NCBI GenBank assembly: GCA_016214035.1
Contig: JACRPF010000005.1
Coordinates: 521,079 to 585,078 of the forward strand
DNA: 64,000 nt
Reading direction: 5' to 3'
Source: Spirochaetota bacterium
Lineage (GTDB): Bacteria; Spirochaetota; Brachyspiria; Brachyspirales; JACRPF01
The notes beneath the pieces are model-generated. The model saw nothing but the letters and a program-made list of their open reading frames with translations. It did no database searches and was not told the DNA's origin. Positions 10,786 through 20,443 of the stretch are shown one piece after another (position 1 is the stretch's first letter; every line of letters starts with the position of its first letter). Made by a program: the position numbers and the translations under genes.

Positions 10786-11433
10786 TTACTGCGCTTTTGC
10801 CCGGACTTCCTTGAACTCAGAGATGAAAAATGAGCTGTCAATACCGGGTTTCCCGCTTTTTACCGCAGCGGAAGTAAATTCATATTTCCGTTCAAAGATC
10901 ATTTTTCCGTCCATATCTTTTATGGTGCCCGATATTCCGCCCGGAGTCAGCTCTATCCGTATACGGTAGGGTACGTTGAATTTCCAATCCTGAGCACCGC
11001 TTTCCGAGACCATTTTCACGTTCTTGTTATAATTCCATTCCCCGTTATAGAGCTGTGAGAGCTCGCAGAAGTGACGTTCCTGGTATGCTTTGGGCCCTTC
11101 CACCAGCGCCACATGCCAGTAATTTGTTGCGTCTTTGACGATGGTCACACCTGCTATTTTCCACTGGTCGGCAAGCCCCTTTTTAACGGTGACAACCGCT
11201 TCCGCTTTGCATGCGCTGAGCATTGGAGCCGCTTTGATGACCGGGAATTCCTTCGATTCGCAGGTTGCGACGAATAATCCGCCGGTAACTTTCCATTGCG
11301 CCGAAGGCACCGTCCAATTGGCTGTCGGTGAACTGCCTTCGGGGTACTGTGAGAAATCATCCCGGAATGAAAAATCCTGCGCACATACAACCGCGAAACA
11401 GGCACAAAGGACAGCTGCAAAAAAACGGAACAT
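10786..11433 (-). CDS. Secreted beta-jelly-roll protein (LamG/DUF1080-like)
   Basis: A 215-residue protein with signal peptide (about 1-18, ending VCAQD) and a single beta-rich domain starting 'FSFRDDFSQYPEGS'. That opening is typical of secreted concanavalin-like or 3-keto-disaccharide-hydrolase-like folds ('F.DDF.....G..P..W' opening, 'YRIRIELTPGGISG' strand). A CAGGAG Shine-Dalgarno sequence precedes the ATG. It converges with the LamG gene and is divergent from the giant surface protein, sharing a ~200-nt upstream region. Function unknown; probably polysaccharide-related. Confidence 0.55.
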   Translation of the reverse strand: MFRFFAAVLCACFAVVCAQDFSFRDDFSQYPEGSSPTANWTVPSAQWKVTGGLFVATCESKEFPVIKAAPMLSACKAEAVVTVKKGLADQWKIAGVTIVKDATNYWHVALVEGPKAYQERHFCELSQLYNGEWNYNKNVKMVSESGAQDWKFNVPYRIRIELTPGGISGTIKDMDGKMIFERKYEFTSAAVKSGKPGIDSSFFISEFKEVRAKAQ

Positions 11434-11640
11434 GATTGTTCTCCTGCACTTCCTATGACGGAATCAGTATAATGCGGGACATTATATCTGTCAATATAAA
11501 TCTGTTTTGTGATTTGAAAATAATGGGCTTTTACTATGAAACATGAAACGTGGTTCAAGAATATTTCACTTTTTCCCGATATATATGTTATATGTCATAG
11601 CTCCGCATAGGAAGTTACCCCATAGTGGGAGGACTGCCCT

Positions 11641-14600
11641 ATGCTGTTGCACTTCATAAATTATTTCACCGCATGCATACGATGTAAATCAACTTTTCTG
11701 TATCTCTTCTTTAATAGTATATATTTTTTTCGTCGATTGGCATATACCGCCGTGATATATGTGATGTTCACGGTTGCTTCGCTTATGCCGAATGATTCCA
11801 TTGCATTTCTCGGGTGGTGGGGGCGCGGTACGAACGGTCCCGGTATTACCAATATCGGCTGGAATGCGCCCGCATCGGGCAATTTCGGGATGGCTGCGGG
11901 CGATAATGGCGCATTCAGCGGGCCTCGGGATTTGTATTTTGATGAAACTACCGGGTATATCTATGTGGCGGACGCATATAATGACCGGGTGCAGAAATTC
12001 AGCGCGCCCGGAGTGTATGATTCAAAATGGGGTGCAATAGGGACAGGCGATAACCAGTTCAATGATCCATTCGGCATCGCCGTGGACAGTGCAAATAACA
12101 CCGTGTATGTCGGTGATTATAACGGTAACCGTGTCATTAAAAGCGATACGAACGGTGCAATGATTGAATGGTATGGACGAGGAAGCAACACCGGAACGGG
12201 TGTATTCAGTAACGGGACGTTTATGCTCGGGTCGGGTTATGTCGGCGGATTCACCGGCAACAGCGGGGCAGCAATCAATCAGCCGCGCGGACTGGCGCTC
12301 GATGCGAATAAAGACCTCTATATCTGTGACCGGAATAATCACCGGGTGTTGAAATATTCATCAACGGGAAATTTCATCGGTTGGTGGGGCCGGGGCAATC
12401 TTACCAGCGGCTGGCATCATGCCGATTCGGCAGAGACGGCGGCCGGCGCTGCAAACGGGGACTGGAATTTCGATACACCCATCGGCGTTGCGGTATACGG
12501 CTCCAATGTATACGTTTCCTGCTACAATCAGCACCGAGTGGTGCGTTTCGGTACCAACACCAATACCGCATTCCATGGTTTTTTCGGCCGCGGACCGGTT
12601 GTGGGCTGGAATCCCGGAGGATTTAACTATACATCGACCGCGGGGATGAATAACGGCGAGTTCAACGGCGCGCTGAAGGTAACCGTCGACAGCCGCGGCA
12701 ATGTATATGTCTCGGATGTCAACAATTATCGGGTCCAGAAATTCACTCCTGATGGCATATTTCTTGCCGCATTCGGCACCTACGGGCGCGGTGACGGACA
12801 GTTCCTGTACCCGACAGCCATTACGGTAACATCGAATGAAGAGGTTTACATATCGGATAATCAGAATCACCGTGTCATGGCATGGAAATGCGATACTGCG
12901 CCGCTGGTCACGGTATCGCAATCCGGTTTTGCTACCAATGCGGGACCGGTAGTCATTACCCTTGATGTGAACGAGACGAATGGATACTGGTCGACCAATG
13001 GTTCCGTATTCTATGCCTTCACCGACAGCACGAATGTTTCGTTCTCGGTTACAACCCGTCTGTATTATTATGGACAGGACGGCAGTAATAACAGCGGCAC
13101 GAACATGCAGCTGTATTCTATCGGTGCTCTTGCTGCGTCGAACACCATCACAGGCGCCGTCTATACGACCGTCTCGGAAGCGGTTTCAAATGCTGTCAGC
13201 GGGCAGACCGTTGTCGTTTTCGAAGGCGTTTACAATGAATCACTTTACTTTTTCAATATGACGAATATTTCGCTGATAAGCTATCCGTGGCTGACGAATG
13301 GAAATAGCGGTGCGGCTGTTTTTGATGGGACAGGTCTTGGTTTCGACCCGTTGGTGACAGCGGGGAGCAACCGCGCGGCGGTGACTTTCAGTAATGCGGT
13401 CAGCAACAGCGTACTCGGCTTTTCCATCCGCAATTACAGCAACGGCATATACTTCTGCGATTCAAATCCGCTGTCGCTACGCTGTTCCTACAACATTATT
13501 GCGGCGAACCGCATCTATTCCAACGGTAATTTCGCCGCAACATCGGGTCACGGCATTTCGCTCGGGAACAGCTGGGTGGTGAGCAATAATTTTGTCAGCA
13601 ATGAACTGTTCGGCAATGCCCGCTTCGGCGTATGGAACGGCAATGCGGACTGGAACAGGTACATGGAGAACAGCATACACCATAATTATCGCGGTATTGA
13701 CTGCGACGGGAGCGCCACCTATACGCTGATAGCATCGAACCTGATCTATTCGAACTATAGTCACGGGGTGTATTTCAATTCCGATAACGCCGACTTTAAT
13801 ACGGTTATATCGAATTATATCTATGCGAATGATGACGGCATACGGTATGTAGACGGTGATTCTTCGGCGATCATGTCGAATATCATTTGTTCAAACCGCG
13901 GTGACGGCATTGAAATGAATAATCAGGCGGATATTTGGAAGCTGTGGGATAACGATATATTCGGCAACACGAGTTACGGAATAAATCTGTACGGCAATGG
14001 CGACTTCGCCACGGTTCTTTCAAACCGCATCTGGGATAACGGCAACGGCCTAAGGCTTTGGGATACGGACTCGAATATGATTTCGTATAATGAAATCGTC
14101 AGCAACCGCGCAACGGGATTGTACTTAGACCCCGGGGCGGGAAATCCTGCGACAAACAATTATGCCGTTAACAATATCATTTCGTATAACTATAATAACA
14201 ATATCGCCATCAGTGGAGACGGTGCCGATAATAATTATTTCATATCGAATTTCATCAGCAGACCGACGGCGCCCACGGCGGCCAATCCGAACAACATCAG
14301 TTTCGGCAGCGGCCCGGACGGCAACTGGTTCATCAGCAATATCATCTGCAGCAACGCCGGTCGTCCGGCCATCAACTGCTGGAGCGGCTATCCGGCGGGG
14401 TCGTGGGTCAGTGACACTTCGAACAGTACGAATAATGTATTCATGTATAATTCCATATTTTCAAACAGCTACGCCATAACGTTCGATCATGACAACTACC
14501 GCTCGTTTTCTCTTATTTCAAACCGGATATTTTATAACAATACCGGAATCAACAATAGCCAGTCGGATTATCTGTATATCTTCGGGAATGATATCTGCAG

Positions 14601-17600
14601 TAATTTCGGCACCGGGATCTATATAGCGCCGCCGACCACCGGCCCGACGTCAAATGTGGTCAGCAACTCGATTGTAGGCAATAATATCTTTTCAAACGGA
14701 ACTTACGATATCCGTCTGAACTCCGAAAATGCGGATACGAATTTCATATCAAATAATTTTATCCACAGTACCCGGTATGGAATTTATCTTGAAAACGGCC
14801 CCGATGCTGTTGAGATCGTCAGGAACACGATATCGAACTGCTTTGTCAATGGTATTTATTCGAGCGGTGTGTACGACAATAATGCCGGAGCCGGTATCGT
14901 ACATAATAATTTCACCGGAAACCTGACCAATGCCCGGCTGTGGTCGTCGGCGTGGGAAGGAACGAATGTGCAGTCGAATTACTGGGGCGTCATAGCCATC
15001 GACAGCATCAGCAATAAATTCGCGGACACCAACGCGGCGACGAATTTCTATGCGCCGTACCGGCTTGGATGGATCGGGGTCGACCAGGCGGATATCGATC
15101 CGCCGCCGTCGCCGACCGGTCTGATTAAAGCCACCCTCGGCAGCACCAACTACATCACCTGGAATGCGGCAGCCGGAGCGGCGGGTTATCATATCTGGCG
15201 TGCCGTCACGGTGAACGAGTGGACGAATTTCAGCGCACCGTACGCAGCCGTTACCGGATTGAATTTCCTGGATACGAATGCCGGCGCGTCGTATTACTAC
15301 TATGTAACCGCGTATGACGGAGCGCTGCCGTATTCCAATGAGTCGTGGTTCAGTGCTCCGGAGACGACGGCGAATACGCCGCCGGTTCTCACCAACCAGC
15401 AGGTGCTTCGGCTGCAGGGCGTGACGAACAGTTCGTTCGCGTTCAGCGTTGTATACTACGACTTTGAGAACGACGGTCCCTCGAACGGCGTGAGCTTGGT
15501 GCTCTCGAACGGAGCAACGGGCATTGCCGCCACCAACAGCATGCTGCTTGCCTCGGGAGCGTTCAATACGGGGGCCATTTATACCAACAGCGTGGTCATT
15601 GCATCCGCGGGTGATTATGTGTGCTACATGTACGCCGCCGGATCGAACAGCTCGCCGGTACCGAGTGAATCGGTGCGGGTTGCGGCGCCGCATGTGACAA
15701 CGGGTATTGTCGCATCGAATATGACCACCGGATTGTTTTATGACACCGTGCAGACCGCGGTTGACAGCGCGTCTGACGGCGAGACCGTGACGGTGTTCGC
15801 AGGAACGTACGGGGAACAGGTGTATGTTACCAACAAAACCGGCGTGGTCATTGCCGGATATCCCTGGCTTACGAATGCCGACAACACGCAGGTTGTGTTT
15901 GACGGCAGCGGAATCGGTGCGCCGCTGAGTTCGGCGTTTACGTTGAGCTCGGTATCGGGTGTGGTCATCCGCGGCATTACGGCACGTCTGTACACCAACG
16001 GGATTACATTCAGGGATAACGCATCGAACTGCATTATCGAGGCAAACAACTTATATTCGAACGGCTACGGGATGCCGGGAAGCTATCATGGCGGCATACT
16101 CGTCATGTCGAACAGCGCGTATTCGAATGCGTTTCTCAGCAATTATGTGTGGCGCAATAATGGCGGCATCATCAATTCAAATTCCAGCAGCAATGTGTTT
16201 TATGCGAACACCGTTGCGGGAAACACCGGTAACGGCATCGGTTCTCCCACGTATCAGGGCTCATGGCGGCTCTTTAATGAGTTTGTGAACAATGTCATCG
16301 TATCAAACGGCGGCAACGGCATCTCACTTGCCGCCTACTATCACAATACGACCATTGTATCAAACGTCATCGCGAGCAACAATGGACGCGGCATCTACTG
16401 CGACGGGTTCCGCGACAGCATCATCGCGTCTAATATCGTGCTCCGCAACAATGGGGGGGGCGGCGGCATATTCCAGGGCGGTGCGGTGAACTGGACGAAC
16501 ACCGTTGCGTTCAACAGCTTTATCAGCAACAGCACCTACGGATTCGGTCTGTTCTCGACGAAGATAACGCATTCCTGGATCGTCTCGAATACGGTCAGCG
16601 GTAACAGCACGTACGGGCTGTGGATCACCAACGGCAGTAATGTGTTTGTCGCCAATAACACCGTCGACGGATCGCCGTACGGCATCTATGTCAACGACAC
16701 GACGAACAATCAGATCACGCGGAATACGGTGACCAACTGCTCGGCAACCGGCATCTATTTCGGCGGCATGGGCATGGTGAGCGGTCCTAACTGGGTGGGC
16801 GGCTACATCGCATATAATAATATTTTTTCAAATACGACCAACGTCCGTGTGGCCGATGCGGTGAACATCGCGAATATCGCCCTGTCGAACTACTGGGGAG
16901 CCATCGATGTGCCGTCGATAGCGCCGAAGATGGCCGAATCGCTCGCGCAGGCGACCAACTTCTACGCCCCGTACCGTCTCGGTATGATCGGTGTTGATCA
17001 GGCCGACATCGATCCGCTTTCGCCCCCCGTGATAACGAATGTCACGACGAATGCGGCGACGAATATCCTGGTGCAGTGGCAGGCGGTTGGCGGAGCGGCG
17101 GGTTACCGCATATACCGGAGTTCTGATGCGGAGTCATGGACCAATTTCAATTCCGCGTACGCCGGCCTCGGCACGGTGACATCGTACACCGATACGAATG
17201 TGATCGTCGGGACGCGGTATTATTACTATCTTACGTCGATCGATAATGCAGTGCCGCTCTCGAATGAATCATGGTTCAGCGAACCGTCGAACGCGAGATT
17301 CATGCCGTCGTATTATGCCGAGTTCACCAATCCGGCGCCGGACAGCGCGCTGTTTCCCGCGGTCTATTCGTTCGCGGGGAATTATGGCCCGCTCACCGGC
17401 ACCGCGGTATATTTCAGCGCGAACGGTACCGTGTTCGGCATGCCGTCGACGAACAGCGGTGTCTGGTCGACCAATGTCGATGTGACACCGTACGTGGGCA
17501 TGACGAACCGTTTCTATGCGGTTGCGAGCAATATAGCAACAGGGCTTGCCGAGACGAATATACAGACGAATTTCATCGCCCCGCTCATTGCGTCGAATAT

Positions 17601-20433
17601 GAGTAACGGTACGCGGTATATTTCTGTTGCACAGGCGGTTAACGACGCATCAAACGGGCAGGCGGTTGCCGTATTCGCGGGGACTGCACGTGAAAACATC
17701 TCCATCGCGGGTAAAACGGATTTTACGCTTATCGGCTGGCCCTGGGTCACCAATGCCGACAATACCGGCGCCAGAATCGACGGTATGAACCTTTCCGGAT
17801 ACAACAATATGGGTATCGAGATCACCAACTCGACGGGTGTGCGCATCGAGGGTCTTACGGTGTGCAACTTCACGAACGGGATATTCATGTCGCGTGATAT
17901 TTCGAATTGCATCATCATCAATAACGATATCAACAATAACGGCAATGTTGATACGACGAATTATTGGCGCGGCGGCCTGGTGTTCTTTACGAATACAACG
18001 GTGTCGAATTTCATCATATCGAATACCATGTGGAGCAACCGTCTGGGTATCGTATTTCTCGGCGGACCGAAAAATACGTTCATCGGGAACCGGATCTATT
18101 GGAATAAAACCCACGGCGCCGGATATCCGGACTGGAACCGCCCGATGAGCGATTCATATTTTGAAGGTAACGTGTTCTGCTCGAATGCATCCGCCGGGTT
18201 TAACGGCTGGGGTGCGCAGTACCGGTGTGTGTTCGTATCGAACAAGTTTTTCAGCAACGGGGGGGTGGGGATCACCATACCCTCGTGGGATAATAATACC
18301 TTTTCCATGAATGAGATACTGAGTAATGCCGGCAACGGCGTAGAATTGAGCTGGGGTACCGGCTCGAACATGTTCGTTTATAACGTAATTGACTATAACA
18401 ATTCCGGGGTGTACTTCAGCGGCGATTACGGCACGAGTGATATTTCGAATTATTTCCTGTCGAACAGCATCTCATATAACAGGAATAACGGTGTTGATAT
18501 TCGTCATGCGGACTGGAATTTCATCCGGTACAACGACATCGCCAGCAATGCGTCGCGGGGTATCTACATACAGGCGATCACGAACGGTATAACATTTTCG
18601 AATGAGATATTCGGCAACAATATTCACGGTAATACGAACGAGGGCGTCTACCTCGTCTATGATAAGGTTGTCGCTACCAGTATTATGTCCAATGTCATCA
18701 GCGGCAATCTGCATGGCATCCGCATTCATGAGGGTGATTCAAACATCATTTTCGGAAATGTGGTGTGCAGTAACCGGCAGGAAGGAATATATTTTCTCCC
18801 GAGTTCAAATAACGTTTCGTATAATACGATAGAGAGTAATATCATCTTCGGACATACGGGCGGCGCAAATGGACGCGGTATTCTGATATCGGGCGACCGG
18901 GCGGACACGAATACCATTGTCAGTAACGTGATATTCGGAAACAGGATCGGCATACATATTTCCGAGGCAGAGGGGCAGACGGTCATGCTCAATACCATCA
19001 CGAACAATAGCCAGTACGGCCTCTACAGCGACGGCACGTATGACGGCAACAGGGGCGCGGGTCTTGTTGCGTTTAACAATTTCACCGGCAATCCGAAGAT
19101 CATGCGGGTGAATTCGGGATGGTACAGCACGAATATCCGGAGCAATTATTTCGGCACGATAAACGCCGGAGCGATATCGAACAGCATTGAGAATTGTGCG
19201 GGTACGAATTTCTATGCGCCGTATCTGCTGAGACCGGTGGATATCTACAGTGCCGACATTACGCCGCCCGCGACACGCCCTGCAGTGACGAATGTATCCA
19301 CGGGTTTGAACGGCAAGGTAGGCGTTCTATGGACGGATACCGGCGCGTCGGGGTATCGTGTATACCGCTCGGAGCATATCGATGTCTGGACGAATATGTA
19401 TGCGTGTGTCGCTGATGTCACCGCAGCCGGGTATACCGATATCATGGTGCTTCCCGGTACGAATTACTACTACTACGTGACCGCGTACGATGCGGCGAGC
19501 AATGAAACATGGTTCAGCGATGCATCCGGTTTTGCGGGGAACATCAATCCAGGCTTCTGGCTTACCATGACTAATACGATACCGCTTACATGGATCAATA
19601 CATCGAACTATACCTACCGCGGGATGTACGGCCTGTCGGCGAACACGATGCCTTATTACAGTACGAACGGGATAGACTTTCAGATGATCACCACGACGAA
19701 TACCGCCGGCGGATGGTGGCTGAGCGCAACGCTGCCGTTCGGTTCCGGCTCAACGAATGTTACGAATGTGTTCTATGTGATGATCAGCAACAATGCGGAC
19801 CGGTTGACCAATCTGGTCACCAATTATTTTGACGGATCCGCTCCGGTTGCGGCGCTGACGAATATTGCGGACGGAGCATTGATCACCAATACATTCGCCT
19901 TTTGGGGGACGGTGTACGAACCGGAGAGCGGTATATTGAATGTGTCGGTCAGGATATCCAACGCCGCCGGTTACACAACGAATGTACCGGCAGTGATCAG
20001 CAATGGTTCAACGTATTATGCGGTATGGGATTCGTTTCCTTCTTCCATCACGAACGGGGCGTATTTCGCATATGTGCATTCAGGTAATACTGTCGGACTT
20101 ACCGCAGAAACCGGGTCACTGCGGTTTTTCGTGAGCAATCAGCGGGCGTCTGATGATGCCGAAAGCGCCTATGTGTTCAACAATCCGTATACCGGTATCG
20201 GTGATATTGTATTCAAAGATCTGCCGACCAACACGGTACTCAGCATCTATACGGTATCCGGTAAGCTGGTGCGGAAACTGGAAATGCCCGCGGGGGACAA
20301 TGCCGGCATGATCACCTGGAGTGTCACTGATATGAACGGCCGTCTCGCGTCGCCGGGGGTCTATATCTGTTATGTCAGTTCACCTGCCGGCATACGCATC
20401 ATGAAGCTCATCATCAAGCGGCGTAAACAGTAA
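11641..20433 (+). CDS. Giant secreted NHL / parallel beta-helix / Fn3 protein with FlgD-like C-terminal sorting domain
   Basis: A 2930-residue surface or secreted protein. The hydrophobic N-terminus (about 18-52) acts as an export signal. Residues about 55-425 hold NHL-type repeats ('NHRV', 'YVSDVNNYRVQKF'). Three modules follow, each made of a NosD-like right-handed beta-helix (about 520-1140, 1360-1780, 1985-2530), then a near-constant NFYAPYRLG boundary and an Fn3-like domain. The last ~85 residues form a FlgD-Ig/Por-secretion-like tail ('VLSIYTVSGKLVRKLEMPAG', 'SPGVYICYV', basic end). Composition is extremely rich in Asn, Ser and Thr. GGGAGGA precedes the ATG. A G8 tract at 16453-16460 and a G7 tract at 18259-18265 lie in the coding region. 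The PorV-like gene follows by 10 nt, so the pair is an operon. Adhesin or glycan-active roles are both possible. Confidence 0.85.
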   Translation: MLLHFINYFTACIRCKSTFLYLFFNSIYFFRRLAYTAVIYVMFTVASLMPNDSIAFLGWWGRGTNGPGITNIGWNAPASGNFGMAAGDNGAFSGPRDLYFDETTGYIYVADAYNDRVQKFSAPGVYDSKWGAIGTGDNQFNDPFGIAVDSANNTVYVGDYNGNRVIKSDTNGAMIEWYGRGSNTGTGVFSNGTFMLGSGYVGGFTGNSGAAINQPRGLALDANKDLYICDRNNHRVLKYSSTGNFIGWWGRGNLTSGWHHADSAETAAGAANGDWNFDTPIGVAVYGSNVYVSCYNQHRVVRFGTNTNTAFHGFFGRGPVVGWNPGGFNYTSTAGMNNGEFNGALKVTVDSRGNVYVSDVNNYRVQKFTPDGIFLAAFGTYGRGDGQFLYPTAITVTSNEEVYISDNQNHRVMAWKCDTAPLVTVSQSGFATNAGPVVITLDVNETNGYWSTNGSVFYAFTDSTNVSFSVTTRLYYYGQDGSNNSGTNMQLYSIGALAASNTITGAVYTTVSEAVSNAVSGQTVVVFEGVYNESLYFFNMTNISLISYPWLTNGNSGAAVFDGTGLGFDPLVTAGSNRAAVTFSNAVSNSVLGFSIRNYSNGIYFCDSNPLSLRCSYNIIAANRIYSNGNFAATSGHGISLGNSWVVSNNFVSNELFGNARFGVWNGNADWNRYMENSIHHNYRGIDCDGSATYTLIASNLIYSNYSHGVYFNSDNADFNTVISNYIYANDDGIRYVDGDSSAIMSNIICSNRGDGIEMNNQADIWKLWDNDIFGNTSYGINLYGNGDFATVLSNRIWDNGNGLRLWDTDSNMISYNEIVSNRATGLYLDPGAGNPATNNYAVNNIISYNYNNNIAISGDGADNNYFISNFISRPTAPTAANPNNISFGSGPDGNWFISNIICSNAGRPAINCWSGYPAGSWVSDTSNSTNNVFMYNSIFSNSYAITFDHDNYRSFSLISNRIFYNNTGINNSQSDYLYIFGNDICSNFGTGIYIAPPTTGPTSNVVSNSIVGNNIFSNGTYDIRLNSENADTNFISNNFIHSTRYGIYLENGPDAVEIVRNTISNCFVNGIYSSGVYDNNAGAGIVHNNFTGNLTNARLWSSAWEGTNVQSNYWGVIAIDSISNKFADTNAATNFYAPYRLGWIGVDQADIDPPPSPTGLIKATLGSTNYITWNAAAGAAGYHIWRAVTVNEWTNFSAPYAAVTGLNFLDTNAGASYYYYVTAYDGALPYSNESWFSAPETTANTPPVLTNQQVLRLQGVTNSSFAFSVVYYDFENDGPSNGVSLVLSNGATGIAATNSMLLASGAFNTGAIYTNSVVIASAGDYVCYMYAAGSNSSPVPSESVRVAAPHVTTGIVASNMTTGLFYDTVQTAVDSASDGETVTVFAGTYGEQVYVTNKTGVVIAGYPWLTNADNTQVVFDGSGIGAPLSSAFTLSSVSGVVIRGITARLYTNGITFRDNASNCIIEANNLYSNGYGMPGSYHGGILVMSNSAYSNAFLSNYVWRNNGGIINSNSSSNVFYANTVAGNTGNGIGSPTYQGSWRLFNEFVNNVIVSNGGNGISLAAYYHNTTIVSNVIASNNGRGIYCDGFRDSIIASNIVLRNNGGGGGIFQGGAVNWTNTVAFNSFISNSTYGFGLFSTKITHSWIVSNTVSGNSTYGLWITNGSNVFVANNTVDGSPYGIYVNDTTNNQITRNTVTNCSATGIYFGGMGMVSGPNWVGGYIAYNNIFSNTTNVRVADAVNIANIALSNYWGAIDVPSIAPKMAESLAQATNFYAPYRLGMIGVDQADIDPLSPPVITNVTTNAATNILVQWQAVGGAAGYRIYRSSDAESWTNFNSAYAGLGTVTSYTDTNVIVGTRYYYYLTSIDNAVPLSNESWFSEPSNARFMPSYYAEFTNPAPDSALFPAVYSFAGNYGPLTGTAVYFSANGTVFGMPSTNSGVWSTNVDVTPYVGMTNRFYAVASNIATGLAETNIQTNFIAPLIASNMSNGTRYISVAQAVNDASNGQAVAVFAGTARENISIAGKTDFTLIGWPWVTNADNTGARIDGMNLSGYNNMGIEITNSTGVRIEGLTVCNFTNGIFMSRDISNCIIINNDINNNGNVDTTNYWRGGLVFFTNTTVSNFIISNTMWSNRLGIVFLGGPKNTFIGNRIYWNKTHGAGYPDWNRPMSDSYFEGNVFCSNASAGFNGWGAQYRCVFVSNKFFSNGGVGITIPSWDNNTFSMNEILSNAGNGVELSWGTGSNMFVYNVIDYNNSGVYFSGDYGTSDISNYFLSNSISYNRNNGVDIRHADWNFIRYNDIASNASRGIYIQAITNGITFSNEIFGNNIHGNTNEGVYLVYDKVVATSIMSNVISGNLHGIRIHEGDSNIIFGNVVCSNRQEGIYFLPSSNNVSYNTIESNIIFGHTGGANGRGILISGDRADTNTIVSNVIFGNRIGIHISEAEGQTVMLNTITNNSQYGLYSDGTYDGNRGAGLVAFNNFTGNPKIMRVNSGWYSTNIRSNYFGTINAGAISNSIENCAGTNFYAPYLLRPVDIYSADITPPATRPAVTNVSTGLNGKVGVLWTDTGASGYRVYRSEHIDVWTNMYACVADVTAAGYTDIMVLPGTNYYYYVTAYDAASNETWFSDASGFAGNINPGFWLTMTNTIPLTWINTSNYTYRGMYGLSANTMPYYSTNGIDFQMITTTNTAGGWWLSATLPFGSGSTNVTNVFYVMISNNADRLTNLVTNYFDGSAPVAALTNIADGALITNTFAFWGTVYEPESGILNVSVRISNAAGYTTNVPAVISNGSTYYAVWDSFPSSITNGAYFAYVHSGNTVGLTAETGSLRFFVSNQRASDDAESAYVFNNPYTGIGDIVFKDLPTNTVLSIYTVSGKLVRKLEMPAGDNAGMITWSVTDMNGRLASPGVYICYVSSPAGIRIMKLIIKRRKQ

Positions 20434-20443
20434 GGAGCTGGCC

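Noticed and set aside
14749..15693. 314-codon minus-strand frame inside the giant surface gene
   Set aside because: An antisense shadow created by the Asn/Thr-rich codon bias; Arg-rich nonsense composition.
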